This document shows, piece after piece, positions 1 through 12,500 of a stretch of 35,965 bases of DNA (its first letter is position 1; each line of letters opens with the position of its first letter). The DNA lies in contig CALSCR010001874.1 in NCBI GenBank assembly GCA_943704495.1, positions 1 through 35,965 on the forward strand. Direction: 5' to 3'. The translations under genes and the position numbers were made by a program. The notes below the pieces were generated by a model. It was not told the DNA's origin, made no database searches, and saw only the letters and a list, made by a program, of their open reading frames with translations. This stretch comes from Pigoraptor chileana (taxonomy: Eukaryota; Opisthokonta; Filasterea).

Positions 1-253
1 GGGGGGCCATTTGTGCATTAAAAACATCAGTTTCAAATTGGCATAACAGTCGGTACGTGTTCACGAGCGGCAACTGAGAGCAATTAAAGCACTATCGGAG
101 GGATAGGCAAGCCGGCGTTCACTTGTCGGACATGACAATTGCGAGAAGAACTGCATTAAAGTCGCAATAAATCCGGTTTCCGTAACATCGCTGTCGCAGA
201 CAGAGCCCACAAACACACTGACTAGACCCACATACACAGTCATGGCAACTTAC

Positions 254-2785
254 CCGATGCACTGAGGCCATGAGCATCATCGTGCTTGCCGCAAGGAGTG
301 TGGAGTCTGACGTCACCCACACTGGCGTCGGCGTAAATCCAAAGCGTTGCGCCCCAACAAAGTCGGATGCCCCCTTGAGCAGCTCGCCGGCATTTTCGAG
401 CCGAATCCCGCGCAGATCGGAGGCGGTCAGCGTGCCGACGATGCGTCCGTCGGAAGGACTACACACTGCGACGGCGTCGGTGTTTGCCTGGAACATTCGC
501 CGGTATGCAGTCAGAGCGGGTGTGGTCGGCTCAATGACTATAACTGTGCGTCCGGACTCCCTGTCACCGGGTGCTTCGAGGCCAAGCTCCGACAGCTGTG
601 CAAATTAAAGTGAGGTGCGGTTGACAATGTGTGCACTGGCATGATTAGAGAGGGCGTGGTATTCTGAAGTGTGTATAATACTTTCTGTAAGGATGGAAAC
701 GTCAGACGATCCTCGGCTGTTGTAACTGTCCTTCCTCTCCACAAATCGGCAGACAGTTACGGTCTGGCATTGAGTGGTATATGAAAATGCTCTCTGTTTG
801 CGTGCATGTGCATGGTAACATGACAGTAACACGGACCTTCTTTGAAAACGCATCCTTGAACACGTCGCATCGCTGACACAAAAAACGAAGAACGTCCGTC
901 TCGCTCAGCACTTTATGTTCTGGAATGTCGCCTTCGTGCATCCGGCCGTCGTCCTCGCCCGTCTCGCGTCCCGTTGGCAGCATGCGCACGAGCATGCGTC
1001 CAACTCCTGTACAGTATGTGTGACAAGAGATAGATCGGCATGCGTGTCAATGTCAGTGTCCGCAAGCTCAGGGTAACCATTTACCGAATATACTGATAAA
1101 CCAATGCATTGACATCATAACACCGGCTCTGCAATTCAAGTCAGCTCTGGATCTGTCGTCAAGACACGTCAGTCATTCAGGCTAGCGCTGTCACGTCATG
1201 GAGTCACTGTTATCTGAGAAATTCCCTTACTGACAGACTCACATTGCAAGGTCTCGATCGTCTTATTAAAGTAGTCATGCTGTCAAATGCCCCACAACTG
1301 CCAGTGAAACAGCACACTTCCCACACCCGCTATCAGGCAAATAATAACCAGCTTCAATCGTACTTTCTCTGCCAATGCGATTCAACATGACATCCAACTG
1401 TCCATGACCGACCAGCCAAAGACAATTCCTGTACCGGTGCGCACCCACCAGACATCATTGGGCTGAGCACAGTTCGGATGGGCGTACATGGTTCGTAGAT
1501 GTAGAGTCCAGACGGCTGCCACGCGGAGGAGCCGAAGCGCACAAATTGCGCCGCACCGCAGAGTGCCTCGATGGGAACCTCGCGCGCGTGTGTCGTGCGC
1601 TCCAACTGACCGATTGTAACGGAAAAGAAATCACGCGGGAAACGTAAGCCGACTGCAGTGAGCACAGCACTTCACGGACACGAGAGGCGCTATAACGTGA
1701 CGGCTGACTAGATAACCGGTTGTCTGTCAATCGACGGAGGCGCACGACATGCGTAAATATGCACATAGGACAGTGCAAACAGTGCAAACAGCACAAACAC
1801 CGACACTGACTCTAATGACAGCAACGGTAGTTCGGTGGCAGCGGCGGACCGTGACTTGCCACAGCACTCATTGTCGTGACAGTTAGGCAGTGCACGGCGG
1901 CTGTCCGGACTGTCCGGTCCGAATCACTGACTATATTATAACACTATAAGAGCCAGTGCAGCGCTTGGTACCCAGCTTCATGGCACCACCCACCAAATGG
2001 AGCGGGGTGACGTCCGTCTCGTCCGTCTTGAAGAATCCAAATGCGAGATACGTCATTATGTCAAACACCGTCAGAAATCCCGTGTATTCCTTGGTCTCCT
2101 TGTTGTACACCGGAGCGCCTGCGATATAATAGGCACACGCATTCAATTGCATTAATTGTGGGTAATCACTGCATATACAATACGTACGTGAAGCGACTTG
2201 ACGGCTCCGGCGCCGGGCAGAGACAGAGTTTATTAATGCGGCAACTCAGTGGTGATCGCCTGATAATCGCATTACCTTCACGCCACTGATGGACAGCAAT
2301 TAAATCATGGACTGATAGCAGAAGATTGTGTGCTTTTATGGAAAGTCACATTTCCAGATCTCACCAACGATATTGTGCGCCTGGAGCGTTGCCAGTGCTT
2401 GGTCGATAGTCTCGTCGGCATAGAGTTGGTACAGCCGACTTTTGTTGAAGAGGAGACCGCCGACCGTGTAGCTTTGAAGCACGCCTTATGTTGTTCGCGT
2501 GGACAAATAATAAGTCGCATAAAACAATGTGAGGGAAATGAGCGAATGTGTGTGAAATGTGAGTAAAATGAGCGAAATGAGTACAAGTGGGAAGGTATGG
2601 GCCTGCCCGAGTGGCCGAAATCTCCCTCTCTCTCGCGTGTGCGTAAAATGCATACCGGCGGGGCCCATCTTGGCATCCTTGTCAACAATGCTTCCATTGC
2701 CGCCGTCCGGGTCAATTCCAGGGCCACTGAGGCTATCAAGGGCTTTGTGGACGAGAAATTGAACGGACTCGCTGACCGTGTCCAT
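254..2785 (-). CDS. CBS-domain protein, AMPK-gamma/SNF4 or Sds23-like (3' end beyond window)
   Basis: Exons in transcript order: 2656-2785, 2365-2484, 1972-2118, 1449-1652, 837-1006, 254-595, then a GTAAGT donor and an intron leaving the window. Introns 1-4 are phase 1, introns 5 and 6 phase 0. The 371 codons read here align end to end with the divergent neighbour at 3654-5157: VGGLLFNKSRLYQLYADET against VGGLLLWKRPLVEISADSS, APVYNKETKEYTGFLTVFDI against LPVYEAARREYIGIISRMDI, and GRIVGTLTASDLRGI against GRLISTLTATDLRGL. The last CBS strand (neighbour VFVVDG) is missing, so the gene is partial at its C-terminus. The start is the ATG followed by DTVSESVQF. CBS pairs bind adenine nucleotides and act as energy-sensing regulatory subunits; that role is inferred from the family. 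The donors at 1971 (GTACCA) and 836 (GTCCGT) are weak but give the only frame-preserving joins. Confidence 0.85.
1041..1062 (-). repeat. Dispersed CTGAC repeat, degraded core
   Basis: The minus strand reads GCGGACACTGACATTGACAC. It lies in intron 1007-1448 of the left CBS gene, sense, with CTGAC about 45 nt before the acceptor. A second partial match (GCTGACTTGAATTGC, minus strand, about 1132-1146) lies in the same intron. Confidence 0.45.
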
Positions 2786-3653
2786 GGTTGAAATAACGAA
2801 ACTCGCTCGGAACAAAGACCTGCGACTTGCCGTAAATTGACGTTTGGATTTCGGTGCAGTGAAAATTTGGGAGCAATAAAGAACTCTTGCACAACAGCAC
2901 GTGTTTTATAGCTTATATAACATTATTTTGTCGATGCACAACATGGCAGTGCATTCAGCAGAGGGTGGAGACACTCACCTGCGAGGCAGTTTCATACTGA
3001 GCTTACTCAGTGAACTCACACAACTGAAAACGTTTTGTTACCGCCACCCGGCGTGAGTGGGGACGGTGCCTCGCACTGCGTCACGAAGCCCAAACGGACC
3101 ATATAAAGAAACATTCCATCTTACAATGGAAAATAACTGACTAATATTGCCTTATTAATAATGAAAGTGTCCGGCTGCTCCACTTGCCCGGAGCATACAC
3201 AGTCGTGCGAGAGTGTGAAACCAATCCAAAGACGATGAAAAGGGGACGAATCAATGCGCAACACAGCAAACAACGCCACGTACAGTGCTTCTGAGCATAC
3301 GACACACGCAACGTCGGTCTTGACCAACCCCACCCCAGTTTCAACAGCCACCAATTGGTTGACCGGATGGAGCCTGTTGGGTCATCACGTACTGCCGGCC
3401 GGACGTGCCGAGCATTCCAAGGGGTCCACATGCAACCTGTTCTTGTAGCGGGTCACAACAACCCAACAAGCGCCACATTTCGGTTTGCACTTTCGAATGC
3501 AACCCTTTCAGTGTGAGATGTGCAATGATTCGGGCTGGTCGTGCACTGCAGCGGTCATATGCGATTCTTTGAAGTAAGATTGAAGTGCTATTATACGGTA
3601 GAGAAATTTCGTTACTGTCAACACATCAGCCGTCTGGACAAAAAGCGCACATC
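2786..3653. promoter_or_regulatory. Shared divergent promoter region of the CBS pair
   Basis: These 868 bases separate the start codons of two head-to-head CBS paralogues. For the minus gene the sense strand at 2903-2920 reads TTATATAAGCTATAAAAC, a TATA-like element about 120-135 nt before the ATG, next to an E-box CACGTG at 2898-2903. A palindromic CCAATTGG lies at about 3353-3360. No coding exon or repeat was recognised; open frames here are short and have no family look. Promoter function is inferred from position and motifs only. Confidence 0.4.
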
Positions 3654-5157
3654 ATGGATTCAAGGGTGCCTATAGTCATGCGCTTTGGCGACGCTTATTC
3701 GTCTCCGGTTTCCGTCAAGATGGCGCCGGCCGTGATGCATGGGCACGTAAACGTCACAGGGGAGCAGTTTCTGAAACAGCAATTGGTTGGCGGACTGCTG
3801 TTGTGGAAGCGTCCGCTCGTCGAAATCTCAGCCGACAGCAGCGTCAACGACGCTCTCAGGATGATGGATATACAGAACCTGTCATGTGGGTTTGCGGAAT
3901 AACACTTGTTTATCTTTTGTGGCTGTGACAGTGATTATCAGACTGTGTTTCTTGCTTAGAAGAGCTCACACACTCAAACTCTTGTTTTTACCGCTTCTTG
4001 TTTCATCAGCTCTTCCGGTTTACGAAGCCGCACGGAGAGAGTACATTGGCATCATATCACGCATGGACATCTTTCTGCACCTCTGCACGAAACCATTGAA
4101 CAACGGCAGGGTAAGTAAACTTGCGATGCTCCCTCGTTTGCTTCGAGGTATGGCCATAATAGCGCCCCAAGACACTGACTTGAATTCTACAATTTGCAAT
4201 CATTGATATGTGTATATGTATTGTCACACCGCGCCTCAGGTTGAAATCCACCCAACCGAAACAGTGCGCCAGCTGATAGGCACGCAGGCGTACTTCAAGG
4301 CGGGTCCGTGGCGGGAGGCGGGGATCCTTACCTTTGAGCCGACGGCAAGCGTGCACAGCATTGTCGTGGCAATGAGCCTCGGCGTGAAGCACGTGATGGT
4401 GCGCACACTCCCCGCAGGATATGCGGACGAGGAAGAGATGAACGAGATGGTTCACGAGGGCTGCGCACCCGCAAACACAATGATCAGCCAGGGAGATCTT
4501 GTCAAGTTCCTGTGCGAACACAACGCGCTCTACAAGGACACATTCGCAAAAAGTGTGAGTCTCTATCTGTCTTGTCCATCGTGTCTGTCACAACATCACA
4601 ACATCCGAAATTTAAATGCCAATTGTCAAGCGGCAGTTTACTTAGGCAGTACAACACCCAACCTCGTCTTAAAAAATACGTCCACTCAACAGATTCACAG
4701 CCTCGGTCTTGATGCGCCGGTGGATGGCCGCACCATCGTCACTGCGAGTCTCGACACGCCGGTGATCTCCGCGCTTCACGAAATGGTCAACTGCGGCGCC
4801 GATGCAGTTGCAATCGTCAACAAAGACGACGGCCGCCTTATATCAACACTCACCGCCACAGATCTGCGCGGTTTGCGACCGGCAAACTTCGGTGCTCTCT
4901 TTGCTTCCGTGGAGGATTTTTTGCGGCAGCGGCACTATGGGAATCTGCCCATGCCCCTCGCCGTTCTTGGCGACTCTGATCTCCTCGGTACGGCCGTGTC
5001 GGCCCTTGTTGTGCATGTGCACCGGGTGTTTGTGGTGGATGGCGTGGGCCGCCCCATATCCATGTTGCGTCTCGTCGACGTCATTAGGACCGTCTACAGG
5101 GACGTGCATTTGGTTGCAGGGACAACGGGCATGTCCACTGCTGTGCGCGAGGAATAA
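3654..5157 (+). CDS. CBS-domain protein, AMPK-gamma/SNF4 or Sds23-like, complete
   Basis: Exons 3654-3885, 4010-4110, 4240-4554 and 4693-5157 give 370 residues. Intron phases are 1, 0 and 0. The protein carries tandem CBS motifs with the typical DAVAIVNKDDGRLISTLTATD and later HRVFVVDGVGRPISMLRLVD patterns, as in AMPK gamma, plant SNF4-like and fungal Sds23 proteins. Such proteins sense AMP/ATP or regulate phosphatases; the exact partner cannot be told. It is the paralogue of the minus-strand gene that starts 868 bases away. The first and last introns are at matching positions in both copies. The last intron (4555-4692, 138 nt) has no in-frame stop and is a multiple of three, so unspliced RNA would still translate; its removal is supported by the paralogue, which has an intron at that site and no equivalent residues. 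The second intron holds a copy of the dispersed CTGAC repeat. Confidence 0.9.
4151..4191 (+). repeat. Dispersed CTGAC repeat copy
   Basis: Reads TGGCCATAATAGCGCCCCAA then GACACTGACTTGAATTCTAC. It lies in CBS intron 4111-4239, sense, with CTGAC about 60 nt before the acceptor. Confidence 0.8.
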
Positions 5158-5161
5158 TAAA
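5156..5161 (+). terminator. AATAAA polyadenylation signal overlapping the stop codon
   Basis: AATAAA begins on the last two bases of the TAA stop of the CBS gene. This implies a very short 3' UTR if it is used. Only 290 bases separate this stop from the next start codon on the same strand. Confidence 0.35.
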
Positions 5162-5447
5162 ACGAGGGATCTAACTTGATTGCGTTTCCGCACTTGGACG
5201 TTCGCCGGCGCACACAAAAAAAAATCAAACTGTTTGGGAGCCATGGCTAAAATTACACGTGCTATAAATAGCTCTCCTGACCACAACAAAAATTCAGCTA
5301 CAGAATCTCTCTTTCTTTTCGACGACGTGCTTAAGGGAATCATCAGACTTGTTTAGATTGGCATTGCGTGTATTGCGATCGAGCAGAAGAAATCCGTCGA
5401 AGGACCTTGGGATAGCACGTTTAATCTTCTTGCCATCCAGACGAGAG

Positions 5448-6340
5448 ATGGCCACAACAGAGAAGCAGAGGTGAGTGACATTCGTATGTCAGGTGCAGAT
5501 ATGCGGCGAGTCTTGATGCGTATATCCTCTGATATGTAATTGCTTTTTTGGTTGTCAATTGATTGCGCGTCTCTTGCTGGATTAGGGCGCTTGAGTTTGA
5601 GACCGCTGTGAAGAAGGACAGGATCGACGCAAGACAGCTGTCGTCTCTGTGCTTTGGAGGCATCCCGGAGACTCCTGGGCTCCGCTCAATCTGTTGGAAG
5701 GTGTGTGTGTTTCGCCGTGTTTGGCATTGTTGTGTTTAAGTGTATACCTTGATTTATCCCACACACGCACTTTCTCACGCACGCACACATTGAAACACGC
5801 ACCGAGACCGTATTTTCCCATCCTCTGCTCTTGTACAAGTCTATTTTTCGTACGGGACGAAGTTTCTCTGAACGTATATATATTACTATCTGAATCAAAG
5901 GGTTGACATTAACGTTGCATGCTTTCCATTTGGCAAATAATCGTGCTGATAAGTGCCTCTCGCCATACAATGATGGCAGCGAAGGTCTTAAATCCTGTAC
6001 TTGTCATACATTGATTCCGCTATTGAGCAGATCTTGCTCGGCTATCTGCCGGCGAGGAGATCGGACTGGGATTCCGTGTTGCAACAGAAGCGCAATGTCT
6101 ACGTGTGAGTGCCGTTCTGCTAATCCTTCGCCACTTTATTGCGTTTGTGCATTGTTAAATGCGAATGCCTCCTGCCGCCCGTTCGACTGCTTCTAGTTTT
6201 TCCATCTGCTTTATAAGTGTGGAATACATGCCTGGGTTCCCAGTGTGAAAAACGCTGGCGTTTGTAAAATCACCACACTCACGCACTCACATTCACACTC
6301 ACGCCGATGCTTGCACACGTGCGCACTTGCCCACATATAT

Positions 6341-6386
<46 letters not shown>

Positions 6387-8624
6387 ACACGCAAATTGCA
6401 GGGAGTATCTCCGGGATCTCATAGTGAATCCACACGCCGGTTCGCGGGCGTCGCTGTCGTCGCTTGTGGACATTACCGAGGACGATCATCCGCTCAATCC
6501 GCACCCGACGAGCAAGTGGAACGAATTCTTCAAGGATAACGAGGTGCGCCCGTGTCAACGGACTGCCTATTAAGGGGTGCTACAGTGCTGTATGCAACCC
6601 TACATTGGCTTCCATTCGCCAGAGTTGGACTATTTTGTGCCTTCTCTGACCCCTTGATGCGGTGTATGGCCCTGTGACTCTCAGGTGCTCGACCAAATAG
6701 ATAAGGATGTGCGCCGAACTCTTCCCGATATGGCCTTCTTTCAGATGGCAGTTGCAAAACCGCCGATACTTACCGAGGCTGCGGAGGACGGATTTGTTGC
6801 TGGTGTGTACTTGCATCTCGGTCTCTCTGTCATTGGATATGGGCGTGGGTGGGGAGACCATGGGGGCAGAGTAAAGGAACCGGGTCCGCGTGCGCATTCG
6901 AATCGGTGTTTATCCCACATCACTCTTGTTGCACGTGCACTTACCCTTCCTGCCCATGTCTTATTATGCCTCCCTCCCTCCCTCTCTCCCTCGTGTCCAC
7001 GTAACAGAGTCGCTCAAACAGCGTGTTGAGCGGCGATGCCTTGGTCCCAAGGGACTCAAAACAGAGGTTGATGACGGCGTTGACTACGACCGCCCACTCG
7101 GCCATGGATTAGAATGTCGGTGGGAGGTGATCGAGGTGGGTCCCGATTGCGCGCCGCGTTGCATTGCGTTGTTGTTGCGAGACTGCTCTGTGTGGCGCTT
7201 TGCGAAGCTGGCAAATTCTTGTGTTGTGCGGTGTGCACGCGGCTGCGTTTTTGTTGGCCTTGCATGCAATTGCATGTTTTTAAATTGAGGACTTACATTT
7301 GCACTGTCTCACCCCCCCCCCTCGTCTCTTTTCCCTCCTCTTTCTCCGTCGCGTGTTGCAGCGCATTTTGTTTGTGTGGGCAAAATTGAACCCAGGCATA
7401 TCGTATGTGCAAGGCATGAACGAAATCCTCGGTCCTCTTTATTTCACAATGGCTAATGATCCATCTCCGGACTGGAAGGGTGTGTATGCGTCTCTCTGTG
7501 TGGGTGTGGGCGTGGGTGTGCTGTGTAGTTACGTCATGTGTGTACTCTGTAGCTTACTTAAATTTGTGCCGGCAATACTGACGGCTGCAGACCACGCGGA
7601 GGCCGACGCTTTCTATTGCTTCAATGCGCTGATGAGCGAGGTGCACGACATGTTCATCAAAACGCTCGATGATAGCGAGGTTGGCGTGCGACGAAAAATG
7701 GTCTATCTCATGGATTGCCTCGCCGCAGTGGATGAACCGCTTGCAAAGAATATGGTGGGTGGTGTTGTGTTGTGTTGTGTGTTGTGTTGTCTTAAATGAG
7801 GTGCACCATCTTCTCAGATGAGGTACACATCTTTATATATGTATGTATATATCTAACGCCCTGAATCCGTCCATTTCCAAACTGCACCAAATGCCACACA
7901 GGCAAAAAAGAACGTCAATCCGCAGTTTTTTGCCTTTCGTTGGCTGACTCTCCTTCTTTCGCAAGAGTTTCAGCTCCCTGACGTCATCAGGATATGGGAC
8001 TCCATGTTTGCGTTCGAGGGCGGCCGCATCAACTTTCTCCTCTGCTTTTGCGTCGCAATGCTCGTGTGAGTGTTCTGTTGGTCCCGTGCGTGCATGCCTT
8101 TTCCCGCTGTCTGCAATGATGTCGAACATTTACTGTCGAGTGATGCGGTGATGCGCTCATTTTATCGTCTTAAGATTGGTTTGTGTGTGTGTGTGTAAGA
8201 AAGTGATCGCTTTTGTCTGTGTGCTGGATGCGTGATTTTTTATACGTCAGGAACCTCTTTTCAATGCTACTCAACCGTGTGCACCCATAATATTGTGTAT
8301 TTGGACATCAATTTGAGCTTGCGCCGTCGCGTATCTCAGTTCCGCCACTCGGCACCGTGTATCACCCTCTGACTAAATGATGTTGCATCGTGCCTTCCTT
8401 CCGCCCTCCGTCCCCTCGAACACCCCCAAACCCCTTCCCTTCACCGCCACCCGAACCCCCGGCGAATGTGCAGGCTCGTGCGCGACGAACTGCTTGCCGG
8501 TGACTTTGGCGAAAACCTCAAAATGCTGCAGAATTATCCGCTAGGAGACGTCCAGGTGATCGTCTCCAAATCCAATGAGATCAAGGCCGCGCTCACCGCA
8601 AAAAGGCTAATCAGCGCAATGTAG
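5448..8624 (+). CDS. TBC1D13: TBC-domain Rab GTPase-activating protein, TBC1D13 type
   Basis: Ten exons: 5448-5470, 5586-5700, 6031-6104, 6402-6543, 6685-6802, 7008-7135, 7362-7479, 7591-7754, 7902-8065, 8474-8624. They encode 398 residues, close to the roughly 400 of animal TBC1D13. From memory of the human protein, matching stretches include CFGGIPETPGLRSICWK, DDHPLNPHPTSKWNEFFKDN, LNPGISYVQGMNEILGPLY, QFFAFRWLTLLLSQEF and LPDVIRIWDSMFA. The TBC dual finger is intact: IDKDVRR supplies IxxDxxR (Arg about 129) and YVQGMNEI supplies the glutamine (about 217). It should speed GTP hydrolysis on a Rab (Rab35 in mammals) on endomembranes; the Rab here is unknown. All nine donors begin GTG, and most introns open with TG-rich tracts. 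The first exon is only 23 nt; its ATG is the first in frame. Confidence 0.95.
6342..6384. repeat. (CA)n microsatellite in a TBC gene intron
   Basis: About 21 uninterrupted CA units lie 17 nt before the 3' splice site at 6401. This is one of the few places where the sense strand of an intron is CA-rich rather than TG-rich. Confidence 0.95.
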
Positions 8625-9544
8625 CGTAATCAATCAGCCGAGGCGCGCCGGCGCTGTGAGTCCTCATTCCAGCAACAGTGTGTCGGGTCGGGGCGATTCG
8701 ATGTGTGATGATACGGCTGTTCGCTTCGATGTCGGCAATGTGGCTACTGTACTTGCTGCGACAGTTTACTGAAGTTGGGCTTTCTAAGAGGTGTGGGCAC
8801 GCCACTGGCAGCCGAAGTCGCCCCTGCTAACCAACTCAACCATCACTTCCGGAATCCGCATTGCCAATTAAAACAAGGAAGTGTTTACCGTAACAAAGAA
8901 GCTAAATTCGCACTGTGAACACTTTTTTTTTCGGGTTGACCTTTAAGGAACGGTTCGATTGGCTTATTTGACAGTGCAATTCAGTCAATTCATGACAACA
9001 ACCGCATGGATTTCCGAAAAATATCTCTGCATATGATAACACGCTTGCAAACGTCATTCAGTGGAGACAAATTGATATATCTTATTACGGTAATTCTATC
9101 CAAAATAAGTCAGTTCACTTTAGACGCGCAGTCGGTCACGCAAAACGGATTGAAAAAAGACAAAATGTGCGGCAACAAAATCAAGGAAAAAAGAAGCAAC
9201 AACAGAGACAAAAACAAAGGGAAACAATAAATGCAAAACTGGTGGGGAAGCAGGGGTAATTCTCAATAAAAAGACGGAGAGAAAGCGACATGTCCAACGA
9301 CATCCAATTCACAACGAAAGTGGCTTCATGACAGACAGTGTGACGCCTCCTGATAGAGTCAGAGCGACGCAGAATGGAGAACTGCCACGAGAGCGTCCAC
9401 CCTCATTTGAAGGTTAACCATCAAAACACACCAAACAGATTTGCGACTGAAAAGGCCATCGAACGATGCCAAATTAGCCGATGAAACCGCGAAATTCCGC
9501 TGCCGATGAGTGGAATGGAATGGGGAGGGCAGAGCATCACGTGC
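8625..9544. other. Convergent 3' intergenic region
   Basis: This region lies between the stop of the TBC gene and the stop of the minus-strand kinase/ARM gene. It holds ATTAAA near 8866 and AATAAA at about 9227 and 9266 on the plus strand, and an A-rich stretch at 9140-9235. I see no coding exon, no RNA gene and no copy of the dispersed repeat. Confidence 0.6.
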
Positions 9545-12500
9545 TCACTGCGCGCCTTTTTCCGCAAGAGTGCGAATCGCGGATTTTGCTGTGTTTGCAA
9601 CCTGTGCGTTCTTCGCGTGTGTCTGCGCAATCTGCGCGAGGACTCCCTTCGCATTGTGCTTGGTCATGGCTTCGATGAGATCGCCTGCGTGATGGTGAAA
9701 GGGTGCCGTGTGCGTGTGTGTGTGTGTGTGCGTGTTCGTGTGTGGTGCAAAAAAAGAACCTCCCATGAGAATGATAGAAAAAGAACTCAAACAAGACACC
9801 AAGGGAATGCATTGCATAAACAACCAGACAAACGGCGCAAGAAAAGTTACCCGCGAAGAGAGGATGCACGTAATTACAAAAGCAAACAAGGTCGATCTCA
9901 CTCACTATGTTCCGCCATCTCGCCGAGAAGAAGACACGCGTTTTCGGCGACGTCCGGCTGGTCCAGGTGCGCGGTTACCGTCGCCAGAATAATCCCGAGT
10001 CCGTCGAGGTGGTCATCGTTCTCGACAAGACTGTACGCACAGTGGTCTGCACGCACGCACGCACGTGGGGAAAATGGATGGATAAATGAATGGATGGAGG
10101 GATGCCGCCAGTGAGACAAAGTTGCGAGAACAATGAAAACAGGACTTCAGGAGCGAATACATCCCCTTTTTGTCTGGTGAATGCGATGGTCATTGAAAAA
10201 TATATCAACAACAAAAACAACAAACCGAACGAGAGAGAGAGACGGAGATGAAAAACGCACCGTCGACGATGAGGCTTGCAAGGAGAATGAAGGCCTGCTT
10301 GGCTAGTTTGGGGCTCTTTTTGTGCACCTCGATTGCCTTCAGAATGATCATGACGCCGCCCATATCGCTGATGGTTTCCACAACCTCGTCTGCACAATGC
10401 ACACCGACAGAAAAATCCAGACACATCCAGAAACAAACACGCACAGACACGCACACAGACACGCACATGCAGAGACCATTAGCTTCACATTAGACATCGC
10501 CGCCATCACACTAGTTGAGGACTCAGTGTCACAAGAAGGGAATAATTGATAGAACAACGACGTACGCTGTGTTGGCATAAGACATACAGATCGCATATAC
10601 ACACACAGACGACAAAGGATTCAAAGCACAGGCACAGGTATAGACACACACACACCACACACACACACACACACACGCACACGCAATGCACTTCCGCGGG
10701 ATAAACAAACAAACAGGCAGACAAGCAACATACAACTCACCGTCCACACTGAGGGACCATAGTGCAGAGCATGCACACTCGAGAAGTCCGTCGTGGTCAC
10801 CGTGTGTCGACATTGCACCGATGATGTCATTGACTCCCTTCTCCTCCTGGATGATTTTGCCATTCTCCTCTGCACACGCACACATACAGACACAGACAGA
10901 AGCAGTCAGACACAAATACGCACATTTGCAGTGGGTCGGGATTCAGACACTCCATCAAGGTGGAACGCAACTTCCAATCACTGAAATCGCCGCATCTCTC
11001 TCCCTCTCTCTCTCTTTCCCTTGTGGAGTCCATGGGCACAGCGCCTATGACACTGACTTGAATCCTACATCTCTCTCTCTCGCTCGTTTTTGCCGATTCG
11101 AACGCAAATGACAACGCATAACACATAAAAATGATACGAAATATTGCGACTCATTCGTGACACCCACGCACTTCGGAGCGTTTGCACACATAACACACAC
11201 GCACCAAAACGGGACAAAAGAGCGGACGGAAAAGCACCAAAGAAGGAGAGCTAGGAAGCGAAACTTACCGTTTACGGCAAGGCTGAAGAGAGCGCCGCAA
11301 CACGCCTGGCAGATTTCAGATTGACCGGCGTGCTCGCGCAGAGCACCCAGGACATCTTGGACGGCACCCTTCTCGCCCAACACGCGCGCTGCATCCTCTG
11401 CATGCACGCAGACACAACAAGCAAGGAGACAAAGAAATGTAGGATTCCAGTCAGTGAATTATGCAGGAGGCAAAGTAAGAATAGCCGAAATGAGAAGGCG
11501 GCAGTTTGTGTTTGCATGTTTTTGTGTGTGTGTGTGTGGGGGTGAGGAGGGGGAAGGATGTTATATCGACACAACGCAGTCTTTGTGTTTGTGTATGTGT
11601 ATGGGGCGTGCACTGGTGTGTGTGTGGGTATGTATGGGGCGTGTACTGCTTTGTGTGTGTATGGGTCGTGTACCGTTTGTGGACAGCGCCCACACAAGCG
11701 ACGTCGCCTCTCTCTGCAAATCAACCGATGCCGCGTGAGTGCGCATCGCAAGCAGAATGGGCTCTATCATCGGAGACGTGAAAAGGGGATCATCGTCCGA
11801 TGCTGGGGGAAAAAAAAGAAAAATTAGGTGACCAAACAAATATGAGTGGGTTTGTGGTGTGCTTTTTCTTCCTTCTCTCTTTTTCTTTTGTGTGTGTGTG
11901 TGGGGGGGGGAGGGTTGTGAGAAAAGAAGAGCAAAAGAATACAGGACTTTGTTTTCAGTGCATAACAATTGTTTTGCTAAGGAAAAAAAACACTCCGCCA
12001 GCGGTACGGAGGGATTGAGTGGCAGAAGCGTGTGACAAGAGAGCAATCCGTTGCACTACAGCAACGACAGAGGCACAGAGACAACAGCTGCACGCACTTG
12101 TCGACATGAGGTTTTTCATCAGCTTGCACGCGTTTGCCTGGACGGCCGAGTCCTCCAGGTGTTTCAACATCATTTGTGCAACGCTCAGTTTGTCTTCCTC
12201 CGTGAAGGCGTATTCGACTGCGCGTGGTTGCAGTGGGAGGGAAAAGAAAAAGAACCAAAAACACAAAACAAAACAGCCGGCAATGATATGCAGGGTCAGG
12301 TCAGTATCTTCGCATGCATTCCACAGTGGGAAAGAAAAAGCGGAAAGAAAAATCAAAAGCGGCGCGCCATTTGCTGAGCCCACAAAAAGGCACGCGAATC
12401 GCAGCTCATATAGCATGTTGGATATTTTAAGAAGAGTGCCGCGGGCAGTAGCAACACAGCGACAGACAACAGCGAATCCACGCCACGCGAAGAAGCAATA

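Noticed and set aside
4057-4521. 154-codon minus-strand frame opposite the CBS gene
   Set aside because: It is the shadow of well-supported coding exons on the plus strand.
8940-8960. GGTTCGATTGG resembling a tRNA T-arm
   Set aside because: No cloverleaf or A-box can be fitted around it.
9006-9230. 74-codon plus-strand frame in the convergent spacer
   Set aside because: A-rich, lysine/asparagine-heavy, no recognisable motif, no neighbouring exon.
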